Counted from the stretch's first letter, positions 8,248 to 16,428 are shown. The stretch is DNA of 45,993 bases from an uncultured Victivallis sp. (GCA_944389815.1 CALXNS010000010.1:1-45993); one strand, 5' to 3'. A program made the numbers and translations. The notes: generated from the sequence alone by a model not told the origin.

Positions 8248-8733
8248 GTGAATAAAATCTGTCTGGTTCTCGACCGGTTGCGGAGTGCGCATAATACCGG
8301 CAACATTTTCCGCATCGCCGAAGCGATCGGCAACTGCGAAATCATCGCCTGCGGCTACACGCCGGCGCCGCCGCATCCGAAATTGGAGAAAACCGCGATG
8401 GGCGCCGACAAAATGGTGCCCTGCCGGGTCATGCCCGATTCATTGACCGCGGTGCAGACGCTGCGCCGGGAGGGGTTCCGGCAGATTCTCGCGGCGGAAT
8501 TCGTTCCCGGCCGGAGTCGGTTCGCCTGGGAAATGCAGTATGAATTTCCGCTTGCGCTGGTCTTCGGAAACGAAGCGCTCGGCGTGCTGCCGGAAACCAT
8601 CGGTGCGGTCGACGGCATCGTCGCACTGCCGATGTTCGGAGAAAAATCATCGATCAACGTGGGCAACGCCGCGGCGGCGATTCTCTACGCCGTTGTCGCA
8701 TTTTCCCGTTACGGAGCTGGAATAACCAAATGA
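8248..8733 (+). CDS. SpoU/TrmH-family RNA ribose methyltransferase
   Basis: A 161-residue single-domain SPOUT enzyme. Motif 1 is the N-terminal LVLDRLRSAHNTGNIFRIAEA, motif 2 is ALVFGNEALGV and motif 3 is LPMFGEKSSINVGNAAAAILY; together they form the trefoil SAM-binding knot. Family members 2'-O-methylate tRNA or rRNA. The short form without an extra RNA-binding domain is closest to tRNA Gm18 or TrmL-type enzymes, but the target cannot be assigned. The GTG at 8248 is chosen because CGGAGAG sits correctly before it; a GTG at 8224 is in frame but coincides with the likely transcription start. It overlaps the next gene by 4 nt (ATGA). Confidence 0.85.
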   Translation: MNKICLVLDRLRSAHNTGNIFRIAEAIGNCEIIACGYTPAPPHPKLEKTAMGADKMVPCRVMPDSLTAVQTLRREGFRQILAAEFVPGRSRFAWEMQYEFPLALVFGNEALGVLPETIGAVDGIVALPMFGEKSSINVGNAAAAILYAVVAFSRYGAGITK

Positions 8734-9491
8734 ACATCATCCTTGCCGGAAAAAATCTCGACGACATCCGTCCGCTGCTCCGGACGCACAACTTCCGGGA
8801 GATCCCCGCCGACGGCGATATTCCGCCGGAACTGATCGTCACCCACGGCGGCGACGGCGCGCTGCTCGGCGCCGAGCGGGATTTCCCCGGAATTCCAAAA
8901 CTGCCGCTGCGCGATGCACGAACCGCGCCATTGTGCCCGCATCATCGCGCTGAACTGCAAATGGAGGCGTTTCTGCGCAATGAAACGCCTCTCTCCGAAC
9001 TGCCACTGGTCTTCGCCCGGAGCGGCACGTACGAAGCATATGCCCTCAACGATGTTTTTCTGCACAATCAGGATCGCGGCAGTGCGCTGCGTTACCGGGT
9101 GCGGATCGATGGAGAACTCTACGCCGGAGAAGTCGTCGGCGACGGCGTCGGCATCGCCAGCGTCCACGGGAGCACCGCTTATTACCGGAGCATCACCCAC
9201 AGCCTTTTCCGGGTCGGCATCGGGCTGGCGTTCAGCAACTCCACCGAGGAGGTCAACCATCTGGTGCTCTCCGAATCGTCGCTCGTCGAAATCGAAGTCG
9301 TCCGCGGCCCCGGCATCCTGATCGCCGACAATTCCCCCGATCAACGGGTGATCGCCGAAGGGGAACGGGTCATTTTCGGCCAGTCGCCGGAACGGCGCGC
9401 GCGGATCTACGGGTTGGCGAATTTCATGTGTCCGCAATGCCGGGCGCTCCGGCATCCGAACCGGTTACCCTTCCGGGGGGTTCCGTTTTAA
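8730..9491 (+). CDS. Divergent NAD kinase-like protein
   Basis: 253 residues with NAD kinase architecture: GGDGALLGAERDFPGIP (the family's GGDG motif, with Ala where Thr is usual), YALNDVFLH (the usual NE motif reads ND), and DGVGIASVHGSTAYYRS (the GSTAY substrate loop). The C-terminal end adds a CxxC (CPQC). NAD kinase makes NADP from NAD and ATP and is usually essential. The substitutions and the lack of the usual GxNxGxLGFL stretch mean that activity should be treated as likely rather than certain. It is coupled to the methyltransferase gene, and its 3' end overlaps the convergent kinase gene by 27 bp. Confidence 0.72.
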   Translation: MNIILAGKNLDDIRPLLRTHNFREIPADGDIPPELIVTHGGDGALLGAERDFPGIPKLPLRDARTAPLCPHHRAELQMEAFLRNETPLSELPLVFARSGTYEAYALNDVFLHNQDRGSALRYRVRIDGELYAGEVVGDGVGIASVHGSTAYYRSITHSLFRVGIGLAFSNSTEEVNHLVLSESSLVEIEVVRGPGILIADNSPDQRVIAEGERVIFGQSPERRARIYGLANFMCPQCRALRHPNRLPFRGVPF

Positions 9492-11405
9492 TTCGCCGCC
9501 GCGCAGCAGCAAAATGAGTTTTCCGAGGGAATATTCACACTTTCTCAACAGAAGATTGTCCGGCCTCGGCGCATCCGGGTTCGTCCGCGCCGCAGCGAAG
9601 TAAGCGATTGCTTCGGCCAGCGCGTCACTCCACTGCGGATTGATCGTGCCGCGCGCCTCCATTGCTCGGGCAAACCCGCGCCCGAGTTCACGCGCGAGCA
9701 ACGCGGGCGGCGTCTCCTCCGACAGCCGGATCGTCCCGGTATACGGCCCGTTGTCCTGCCACAGCGCATCCGATTCCCGCAGGAACGGATCGAACCGCTC
9801 GACCGTCTTCCCCGGAAAACCCGCCGTCGCAAGCTGCCCCAGCACGTAATAGACCGAAACGAGCGTTTCACAGGCCTCTTTCTTCCACGCAAGCGTAAAA
9901 TTTTTATCCAGCTGCGCAACCAGCCGGGTCGAATAACGAATATTCCGGTTCCACTCGATCCGGTCCACCGGCGGATTCAATATCTCCAGCCGACGCGCTT
10001 CCGCCGCCATCTCCGCCGCAGACGGTTCCTCCGGCAACGGAGTCGCCCCCTCCGGAAGCGGCGCAATCACCAGCCGCGGTTCGGGTTCCGGCGCGGGCGC
10101 GGGTTTTGGAGCAGGTTCCGGCGTGGGTTCCGGCGCAGGCGCGGTTTTTGGCGCAGGCTCCGGCGCAGGCGCGGGTGTTGGCACAGGCTCCGGCGTGACC
10201 GGTCGTCTGCGGACGGCTTCCGCGCGGGGAAACACCGGTCGGGGCGGAGGCGGGGCGACATGGGAACGAGGTGCAGGTTCCGGCGGAACCGCAGCAGTCG
10301 GGTCCTCCGCGTCGGCCGCATCGATCCGGGCGAATTCATTCTGCCCCGCTCCGGCGGGCGCGGGGGACGGCTCCGGAGTCGGATTCATCGTCCGAATTCC
10401 GAAAAACACCAGAAGTGCGACGGCACAGAGCATTACTGCGATTCCCAGAACCGCCGCATACAGGAGCCATGGCGGCATCAATCGCTGATCGGAAGCATTT
10501 CGTTTCCCGCTCCCGCGCCCGGGACGAAGCGGTTCTTTCCGCACCGTCTGCGCCGGAAGCGTTTCCGGAAACAACCGTTTCCGGGTGAGATTGAGAAACG
10601 TCAGCACCTCCTCCCAGCCTTCGCAGCGTTCCTCGGGCTTCTTCGCGAGCAACCGGAGGATGAAAGCGGAAATTTCCCGATCGCAGAGCGGATCGATTTC
10701 CAGCGGTGACATCGGAGTTTCTTCCAGATGCTTATGCAGCATCGTATCGGTGTCGCCCCGGAAGGGGGGCCGCCCGGTCACCAGTTCATAAAACATCACT
10801 CCGAAACTGTAGATGTCGCTGCGCGGATCGTGAACATGACTGCCGGAAATGACCTCCGGCGCGGCATACATCGGCGTGAGCATGATATCATCCTCTTCGC
10901 TGCTTCCGGCGCTGATCCGGGCCAGCCCGAGATCGGCCAGCTTGAGATTGGTGTCATTGTCGCGCAGCAGAAGATTGCCCGGTTTGATGTCGCCGTGGGT
11001 CATTCGGTGGGAGTTCCATGCGTAATTGAGCGCATCCGCCAGTTGCGAGAGCAGATCCAGCACCTGTCGGAGCGGAATGCATCCCTCGGTACGCAGCCGG
11101 AGCTGTTCGAGCGATTCACCCGGCACGTATTCCATCGCGAAATAATAAATCCCTTCATACACCCCGGCGTCGAGCGCCTGGACGATGTGCGGATGATCGA
11201 GCCGGGCGGCCAGTCGCGCTTCGTGCAGGAATTTGCGGATGTATTCCGGATCCTCTTCGGCCCGCTCCTTCAACAACAATTTCAGCGCGACCTCCCGATC
11301 CAGCGAAGTCTGCCGCGCCAGATACACCACGCCGTTGTTTCCCCGGCCGATCTCCGCGACGATCCGGTAGCCGGGAAGCACATTGGCAAGCGAATGCGGT
11401 GTCAT
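9465..11405 (-). CDS. Transmembrane Ser/Thr protein kinase
   Basis: 646 residues from the ATG at 11405 (GGAG 6 nt upstream). An earlier in-frame ATG lies upstream of the predicted transcription start and is rejected. Kinase domain about 13-275: glycine loop GRGNNGVV, Lys42, Glu62, catalytic loop HGDIKPGN with Asp139 (Gly instead of Arg before Asp), DLG at 158-160 instead of DFG, and APE. One membrane span lies at about 313-338, then a Pro/Ala/Glu linker of repeated PAPEP units (about 395-470), then a C-terminal extracytoplasmic domain that I do not recognise. The layout resembles bacterial Hanks-type kinases that signal from the envelope. No phosphatase gene is adjacent. It is transcribed from its own promoter and is convergent with the NAD kinase-like gene. 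Confidence 0.87.
   Translation of the reverse strand: MTPHSLANVLPGYRIVAEIGRGNNGVVYLARQTSLDREVALKLLLKERAEEDPEYIRKFLHEARLAARLDHPHIVQALDAGVYEGIYYFAMEYVPGESLEQLRLRTEGCIPLRQVLDLLSQLADALNYAWNSHRMTHGDIKPGNLLLRDNDTNLKLADLGLARISAGSSEEDDIMLTPMYAAPEVISGSHVHDPRSDIYSFGVMFYELVTGRPPFRGDTDTMLHKHLEETPMSPLEIDPLCDREISAFILRLLAKKPEERCEGWEEVLTFLNLTRKRLFPETLPAQTVRKEPLRPGRGSGKRNASDQRLMPPWLLYAAVLGIAVMLCAVALLVFFGIRTMNPTPEPSPAPAGAGQNEFARIDAADAEDPTAAVPPEPAPRSHVAPPPPRPVFPRAEAVRRRPVTPEPVPTPAPAPEPAPKTAPAPEPTPEPAPKPAPAPEPEPRLVIAPLPEGATPLPEEPSAAEMAAEARRLEILNPPVDRIEWNRNIRYSTRLVAQLDKNFTLAWKKEACETLVSVYYVLGQLATAGFPGKTVERFDPFLRESDALWQDNGPYTGTIRLSEETPPALLARELGRGFARAMEARGTINPQWSDALAEAIAYFAAARTNPDAPRPDNLLLRKCEYSLGKLILLLRGGELKRNPPEG
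10067..10200 (-). repeat. PAPEP-coding imperfect tandem repeat in the kinase gene
   Basis: This stretch repeats a GC-rich unit (on the plus strand GGTTCCGGCGCAGGCGCGG and close variants) about six times. It encodes the Pro/Ala/Glu/Lys linker that spaces the kinase's outer domain from the membrane. Such repeats can change copy number, altering linker length between strains. Confidence 0.7.
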
Positions 11406-11473
11406 CGTCGTCTCCTTTTCCGCGACCGGTCCGCCGGTCTTCCGGCAGATGGATTTTTCAACGTTCGTGCGAC

Positions 11474-11502
11474 AATATAACATCACCCGTCCGCCGCGTC
11501 AA
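11474..11502 (-). promoter_or_regulatory. Strong promoter for the Ser/Thr kinase gene
   Basis: On the minus strand TTGACG (11502-11497) and TATATT (11479-11474) with a 17-bp spacer, one of the best sigma-70 matches in the window. The leader of about 60 nt contains a GACCGG/CCGGTC hairpin at 11424-11439. Confidence 0.65.
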
Positions 11503-11609
11503 TCCCGGAAATGAAATATTCCCGCATTCGGGTTCCGTGCCGATTCCGGCGAAGTGCGCCGTTTTCCGGAGAAACGAAAAAAACAAGGCTCCCGTCAAAC
11601 GGACCGGAT

Positions 11610-11638
11610 TTGCAATTGCTCTTCAAGCAGGATACATT
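11610..11638 (+). promoter_or_regulatory. Promoter for the MFS permease gene
   Basis: TTGCAA (11610-11615), a 17-bp spacer, TACATT (11633-11638). A perfect GCCGCC-GATCC-GGCGGC inverted repeat follows in the leader at 11662-11678 and could be an operator or a leader hairpin. The 310-bp stretch 11406-11715 holds this promoter and the divergent kinase promoter and nothing else that I can support. Confidence 0.5.
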
Positions 11639-11715
11639 ATGTAAACAATCGTAATTGAAATGCCGCCGATCCGGCGGCGCTGACTGAATTTCCGGAACTC
11701 AGGGCGAAGTATTTT

Positions 11716-12909
11716 ATGTTGTCAACCTTGTTCAATCTGCCGCCGCAGAAACGGCGGATCGTGCTGCTGGTCATCATCTACATCGGCTTCGTCAGCCTCG
11801 GGCTGCCGGACACGGTGCTCGGCGTCGCCTGGAAGCCGATGCATCAGGAACTGGAGAAACCGATCTATTTTGCCGGATTCATCGCGACACTGCTGACGAT
11901 CTGTTCGGCGATCTCCGCCTTTTTCAGCGGTGCGCTCCTCCGCCGGATCGGAACGGGGCGGCTGCTGACGATCTGCGGGTTCATGACCGGCGGCGCTCTG
12001 CTGGGATATGCGTTTTCTCCGGCGTTCTGGTGCATTCTCGCATTCGCGATTCCGCTCGGGTTCGGTCAGGGAGCGGTGGACACCGGGATGAATTTCTATG
12101 TCGCCAAACATTACACCAGCCGCGACATGAGCTGGCTCCACTGCTGCTGGGGCGTCGGCGCCAGCCTCGGCCCGGTGCTGATGACTCTGATCCTTGCGCA
12201 CGCCTGGAGCTGGCGCGCGGGGTACGTGACGATCGGCACGATTCAAATTCTGCTCGCGCTGGTCTTTCTGGCCACGCTCGCACTCTGGAATGAACCGAAA
12301 AAAAACGATGACGGGGAAAAGACTGACGATAACGCGCTTTCGGGTGAAGTTCACTACGATCTGCGGTTCTGGTGCTGCCCGGTGATGTTCTTTCTCTATT
12401 GCGGAATCGAATTTTCGATGGGGCTGTGGGTGCTGGAGTTTCTGATCCGCCACCGCGGCTTTTCGCTGGAACTTGCCGGCTTCTCGGTGGCCGGATACTG
12501 GGGAATGCTTACGGTGGGACGGTTCCTGATCGGCTGCGTCGCCAACCGCCTCGGCAACGTGCGGCAGATCCGGCTGAGCATGATTCTGGCGCTCTGCGGC
12601 GGCGCTCTGCTGATGATTCCCGGAATAACGGTACTGACGCTTTTCGCGGTCGGATTGATCGGGTTCGCATTCGCCCCGTTCTATCCGGCGATGATGCACT
12701 GCGCGCCGGAGCGGTTCGATGATGCGACCGCGGTCACGGTAATCGGCTATCAGGGCGGCGCGGGAATGCTCGGAGCGGCGATCATTCCGGCGATCTTCGG
12801 TTACGTCGCGTCACGGACGACCTTTTTGCTGCTGCCGTATTTCATCACCGCCGTCGCGCTGACGATCTTCCTGTTGCAGTTCAAGGTCGACGGAAGAAAA
12901 TGGCGTTGA
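11716..12909 (+). CDS. Major facilitator superfamily permease
   Basis: 397 residues with about 12 hydrophobic segments. The first half has the LGLPDTVLGVAWKP segment and the loop RRIGTGRLL. The WLHCCWGVGASLGPVL segment is typical of the fucose permease-like MFS branch, which suggests a sugar or other small metabolite as substrate, but the compound cannot be named. A hydrophilic central loop (EPKKNDDGEKTDDNALSGE) separates the two six-helix halves. The start codon ATG at 11716 has only a weak AGGGCG before it. The gene stands alone behind its own promoter, and its 3' end overlaps the convergent membrane-protein gene by 99 bp. Confidence 0.88.
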   Translation: MLSTLFNLPPQKRRIVLLVIIYIGFVSLGLPDTVLGVAWKPMHQELEKPIYFAGFIATLLTICSAISAFFSGALLRRIGTGRLLTICGFMTGGALLGYAFSPAFWCILAFAIPLGFGQGAVDTGMNFYVAKHYTSRDMSWLHCCWGVGASLGPVLMTLILAHAWSWRAGYVTIGTIQILLALVFLATLALWNEPKKNDDGEKTDDNALSGEVHYDLRFWCCPVMFFLYCGIEFSMGLWVLEFLIRHRGFSLELAGFSVAGYWGMLTVGRFLIGCVANRLGNVRQIRLSMILALCGGALLMIPGITVLTLFAVGLIGFAFAPFYPAMMHCAPERFDDATAVTVIGYQGGAGMLGAAIIPAIFGYVASRTTFLLLPYFITAVALTIFLLQFKVDGRKWR

Positions 12910-13392
12910 TTCCGATTCAGGCGCGGTTTCACCGTCGCGTTCCGCTTCAAGCATCCGCGCCCGCCGCCGCAGAACCGCCCGGCCGTTGACGACGAGAAAC
13001 ACCGCCGCCACCGGCAAATAACAACAGATGGCTTCCGGCACATTTTCGCGGGAAAACAACAACCCGATCGAAGTAATCAGAACGAGAAGCGCAGGCAGCA
13101 GAACCGCGCTCTCCCAGACCAGCTGCGAAATGAGAATCAACCGTTCGACCGAAAACGCCCGGTACGGCCGCCCGGGGAAGGTTCCGATCCAGCATCCTGC
13201 AACATCAAGCAGCAGCGCGACACCGAGCATTGAAACGCCGCCGGCAATCACCGGAAACGTCGCCTTCCCTTCCGGTCCGCCGCAAAAAAGGTATTGTGTC
13301 CAGGCCACCGTTGAAAACACCAGGAGAAATACCGCTGTCAGCCACAACATCGTCCCCCAGTAACGAAGTATTCCCCAGATGGAATTTTTCAC
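12811..13392 (-). CDS. Small four-helix membrane protein of unknown function
   Basis: 193 residues from a GTG at 13392 that is preceded at the right distance by AGGAGGTGA, a near-perfect ribosome binding site. Longer in-frame starts exist (ATG at 13431 overlapping the upstream stop) but have a poorer site. Four hydrophobic helices lie at about residues 10-35, 44-70, 87-112 and 119-136, followed by a basic RRRARM and a charged Glu/Gln-rich cytoplasmic tail. I do not recognise a family. The last 99 bp overlap the end of the convergent MFS gene, so the charged tail is encoded antisense to the permease C-terminus. It lies directly after the radical SAM fusion gene and is probably co-transcribed with it. 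Confidence 0.6.
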   Translation of the reverse strand: MKNSIWGILRYWGTMLWLTAVFLLVFSTVAWTQYLFCGGPEGKATFPVIAGGVSMLGVALLLDVAGCWIGTFPGRPYRAFSVERLILISQLVWESAVLLPALLVLITSIGLLFSRENVPEAICCYLPVAAVFLVVNGRAVLRRRARMLEAERDGETAPESESTPFSSVDLELQQEDRQRDGGDEIRQQQKGRP

Positions 13393-13427
13393 GCCGTCAC
13401 CTCCTGAATGCTTCCCGTTTTTGAATT

Positions 13428-15170
13428 TCATTCTTTCGCCCCCTTTTGCCCCGGTTTGTACCATTTTGGCACCCCGCGGGCACGAAGACGCGCCACCGTC
13501 CGCTCCCGGCGGTGGAAAATCGCCTCCCGGGGACTCTTCAACCCGGGATCGCGGTAAGCGACTCCCGCGGTGGAACAAAGCAGAATGCCGCGTTCCTTCT
13601 CCGGCAACGGCAGCGGCAGGAGCGTTTCCTCCCAGGCGGCCACCGTGCCGCCGCGCCGACGGCCGAAGGGTTCGGATTCGCCGACGACCAGCCCGGTGCG
13701 CAGCAGCGCGCCCCGGTAGGGAAAGGCGCTGCAATAACTTACGCAGACGCCGTCACGCTTCAGAAGGGTGGATAATTTGCGCACCCAGTCGTAACTCCAC
13801 AATTCCGGATTGCAGTCAGGCGAGAATCCGTCCTGAAAAATGACGTCGAAGGGGTCGCGAATTTGTGCAATCGTCGTTCGCGCGTCGCCGGTCAGCAACG
13901 TTACGGTCGCAAATTCGCTCTGAAAGACACCGGTCGTTTCCAGCGCATCGCTCATGCGGTATTCGAGCGCGTCCGCCGGATAAACCCGCCGCGCCGCGGC
14001 GAAGACGCGCAAATCGAATTCCTGCGTAATGATCTCCACTTTGCCGCAGCGGAGTTGTTCCGCACAGCGGATCGCCGCCGCGGCGGTGGCGCCGAGCCCG
14101 TAACCGACGTCGAGCAGCCGGACGACGGCATTGCGCCTGAGCCGTTCGGGAAGGCGCGCCGCCGCGACGAACTTCTTCTCCGCCTCGGTCGCGGCGCCCG
14201 CCAGCGAGTGGAAATGCTGCCGGAACTCCGGATGGTAGAGCGTCGGCGAACCGTCGCCGGTACGGACTGCGGCAAATGCTTCCTCCGACGGATGTTCCGC
14301 AAATCGCCGTCGGAAAAATTCCAGAAATTCCCCCTTGCTCATCCACCAGTGCGGCGCGATCACCGTCGCCGGATCGGCTTCGGCGGTGAGGCGCATCAGC
14401 AAAGTGCCTTCCGGGAGTTCGCGCAGAAAACCGTCGATCCACGCGGCGTATTCATATTCATTGAGCCCCCGGACCTTGACCGGAAAATCCTCCGCCGCGA
14501 GCGCGGTTCCCCGCAGAATCAGCAGCGGATGCAGTTTGACCGCCCGGAACGGCAGCTTCGCAATTTTCCGCGCCCCCGCCACGAACTCTTCCCGCGTCTC
14601 TCCCGGCAACCCGGCGATCAGATGAGCCGCACACCGGATCCCGGCCGCATCGAGGCGGCGGACGGCGTCTTCGACCGCGGCGAAATCATGGCCGCGCCGA
14701 ATCAATCGCAGCGTTTCGTCGCAACAGCTCTGCACGCCAAGTTCGACCCACACCTCGTATTCGCGCCCCAGTTCGGCCAGGAACTCCACCGTCTCCTGCG
14801 GCAGCGCGTCCGGGCGGGTGCCGATCATCACCACCTTGAATGCGGCCTGAGCGAGCGCTTCGCGATAGAGTTTCCGCAGCTCCCCGACCGGCGCGTAAGT
14901 CGAAGTGAACGCCTGAAAATAGGCGATTGCCGGATCCGCGCCGGGATAACGGCCGCGGATGTAATCGATTCCGCTTTTTACCTGCCCGGCCAGATCGAGA
15001 TTGCGCCGCAGATGCCGGGCGCGGCTGCCGTTTTCCGCACAGAAGACGCAGCCGGGCCCGAACCGGTTTTCCCGGTTCGGGCAGCCGAGCGCGAGATCGA
15101 GCGGCACCCGATAGAGCTTCCGCCCGTAATTCGACGCGAGGTAATCGCTGAAAAATTTCAATTCTTCCAT
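13428..15170 (-). CDS. Fusion: YtqA/YhcC-type radical SAM domain + MnmC(m)/MnmD-type tRNA methyltransferase domain
   Basis: 580 residues. Residues 1-300 match the TIGR01212 radical SAM family (E. coli YhcC, B. subtilis YtqA): CPNRENRFGPGCVFC gives the Fe-S cysteines Cys30, Cys41 and Cys44 in this family's unusual spacing, followed by YFQAFTSTYAP, GTRPD, WVELGVQS and HLIAGLPGET. Residues about 303-530 match the DUF752 methyltransferase of MnmC: SPTLYHPEFRQHFHS, the SAM loop LLDVGYGLGATAA (352-364), FQDGFSPDCNPELWS (445-459) and a C-terminal FGRRRGGTV. From memory, YtqA-type proteins have been tied to converting cmnm5U to nm5U in tRNA and MnmC(m)/MnmM to methylating nm5U. The fusion would then carry both steps. 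No FAD-oxidase (MnmC(o)) domain is present. The function of the pair is inference; the two domain calls are firm. Confidence 0.85.
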   Translation of the reverse strand: MEELKFFSDYLASNYGRKLYRVPLDLALGCPNRENRFGPGCVFCAENGSRARHLRRNLDLAGQVKSGIDYIRGRYPGADPAIAYFQAFTSTYAPVGELRKLYREALAQAAFKVVMIGTRPDALPQETVEFLAELGREYEVWVELGVQSCCDETLRLIRRGHDFAAVEDAVRRLDAAGIRCAAHLIAGLPGETREEFVAGARKIAKLPFRAVKLHPLLILRGTALAAEDFPVKVRGLNEYEYAAWIDGFLRELPEGTLLMRLTAEADPATVIAPHWWMSKGEFLEFFRRRFAEHPSEEAFAAVRTGDGSPTLYHPEFRQHFHSLAGAATEAEKKFVAAARLPERLRRNAVVRLLDVGYGLGATAAAAIRCAEQLRCGKVEIITQEFDLRVFAAARRVYPADALEYRMSDALETTGVFQSEFATVTLLTGDARTTIAQIRDPFDVIFQDGFSPDCNPELWSYDWVRKLSTLLKRDGVCVSYCSAFPYRGALLRTGLVVGESEPFGRRRGGTVAAWEETLLPLPLPEKERGILLCSTAGVAYRDPGLKSPREAIFHRRERTVARLRARGVPKWYKPGQKGAKE

Positions 15171-15198
15171 TGAACAATTTTTTCCCCGATGGTAATGT
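15170..15198 (+). promoter_or_regulatory. Promoter for the FAD/NAD oxidoreductase gene
   Basis: TTGAAC (15170-15175), a 17-bp spacer, TAATGT (15193-15198). The start is predicted about 35 nt before the ATG. It overlaps the divergent promoter for the radical SAM fusion, so the two may compete. Confidence 0.5.
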
Positions 15199-15221
15199 AA
15201 TACAAAGAAACGCTTTTACAA
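15194..15221 (-). promoter_or_regulatory. Promoter for the radical SAM-methyltransferase fusion gene
   Basis: On the minus strand TTGTAA (15221-15216), a 16-bp spacer and TACATT (15199-15194). The -10 element overlaps the -10 of the divergent gene on the other strand. Confidence 0.4.
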
Positions 15222-15240
15222 TCCCAGCAAGAAGAGGTGA

Positions 15241-16383
15241 ATGATGAAATTTGCAATTATCGGCGGCGGCGTGGCCGCATTCGAAGCCGCGACGGCGATC
15301 CGGGAACGTGATCCCGAAGCGGAAATCGTGCTCTATTCGAAGGAAAACGTCCCCCCCTATCGTCGTCCGGCGCTCTCCGGAATGATCGCCGAACCGATGC
15401 CGGACACCCGTTTCTACCTGAAGCCGGCCACATTCTACGACGAAAACAAAATTACGCTCCGCCTCGGGGTGACGGTCGAATCCATCGACCGCGCCGGGAA
15501 ATCGCTTCAGCTCTCCAACGGCGAACGCGCCGCCTACGACCGGCTGCTGCTGGCGACCGGGAGTCACTGTTTCCTGCCGCCGGTGCCGGGGATGGAGCTT
15601 CCCTGCGTATTGTCGCTCCGGGAATTCGCCGATCTTGAGGAAATCCGGCGCCGCATCGATTCCGGCGTCCGGCGTGTCGCGGTGATCGGCGGCGGCATCC
15701 TCGGGCTGGAACTTGCCGAAAGTCTGCTCGCACGCAACTGCCACGTGACCGTCATCGAAAACTCTCCGGTGCTGCTGCCGCGCAACCTCGACGCCGAAAC
15801 CGCACAGACCGTCTCCGCCATGCTGGGCAAAATCGACCGCCTGACGCTGCGTTTCGGCGAAAGCGTCCAGTCCATCACCCCCGGCGCCGCATCCGGCAAC
15901 TGGCGATTGCAACTGCCCGGCGGCGACATCGAAGCCGAATTGATCCTCGTCTCCGCCGGAACCCGCGTCAATCTTGAAGTTGCTTCGCAAAGCGGTCTCG
16001 CCTGCGGGCGCGGCATCAAAGTCGACGCCTTCTGCCGCACGGCCGATCCCGCAGTCTCCGCCGCCGGGGACTGCGCCGAAATCGACGGAAGCGTCTACGG
16101 ACTCTACAACGCCGCAAAAACCATGGGGAGAACTGCCGGGATCAACCTCGCCGGCGGCGCGGAACCATTCGTTCTGAACGCCTATCCCGCACGGCTCGTC
16201 GTTTTCGGGATCAAGATCTTCTCCGCCGGCACCCTCTCCGGACGCGCCGAAATCGACGGCGACCCGGCAGCGGAAAACTTCCAGAAACGGTTCTACTCCG
16301 AAGACGGACGCCTGGCCGGATGCATTCTCATCGGTGACATGAAGCCCGCCACCGCGCTCCTCGCGCAACTTGAAGGGAAATAA
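15241..16383 (+). CDS. FAD/NAD(P)-dependent oxidoreductase
   Basis: 380 residues. An N-terminal FAD motif (AIIGGGVAAFEAATAI) is followed by the PPYRRPALSG segment typical of rubredoxin/NADH oxidase-type reductases, ATGSH, the second nucleotide motif VAVIGGGILGLELAESL for NAD(P), and SAAGDCAEI near the C-terminus. There is no redox-active CxxC, so it belongs to the class of reductases that pass electrons to a partner protein (rubredoxin, ferredoxin or a flavodiiron protein) rather than thioredoxin reductases. No such partner is adjacent. It starts at tandem ATGs behind AAGAGGTGA. It stands alone, convergent with the NtrC-type gene. Confidence 0.85.
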   Translation: MMKFAIIGGGVAAFEAATAIRERDPEAEIVLYSKENVPPYRRPALSGMIAEPMPDTRFYLKPATFYDENKITLRLGVTVESIDRAGKSLQLSNGERAAYDRLLLATGSHCFLPPVPGMELPCVLSLREFADLEEIRRRIDSGVRRVAVIGGGILGLELAESLLARNCHVTVIENSPVLLPRNLDAETAQTVSAMLGKIDRLTLRFGESVQSITPGAASGNWRLQLPGGDIEAELILVSAGTRVNLEVASQSGLACGRGIKVDAFCRTADPAVSAAGDCAEIDGSVYGLYNAAKTMGRTAGINLAGGAEPFVLNAYPARLVVFGIKIFSAGTLSGRAEIDGDPAAENFQKRFYSEDGRLAGCILIGDMKPATALLAQLEGK

Positions 16384-16394
16384 TTCCAGTCTCG

Positions 16395-16421
16395 CCGGAG
16401 GACGGGATTCTCTTCCTCCGG
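16395..16421. terminator. Hairpin between convergent genes
   Basis: CCGGAGGA and TCCTCCGG form a perfect 8-bp stem with an 11-nt loop inside the 45-bp gap between two convergent genes. The flank is A/T rich on one side (AAAAATTT) but lacks a clear T-run. Its position suggests a shared transcription end. Confidence 0.5.
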
Positions 16422-16428
16422 AAAAATT

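Noticed and set aside
13393..13734. N-terminal extension of the small membrane protein into the radical SAM gene
   Set aside because: The extension is Arg/Pro-rich, antisense-like in composition to nothing known, and lies in another frame of a well-matched gene.
14686..16368. Minus-strand frame of 560 codons spanning the oxidoreductase and part of the radical SAM gene
   Set aside because: Antisense to a clear FAD/NAD enzyme, crosses the divergent promoter, and has no family features.
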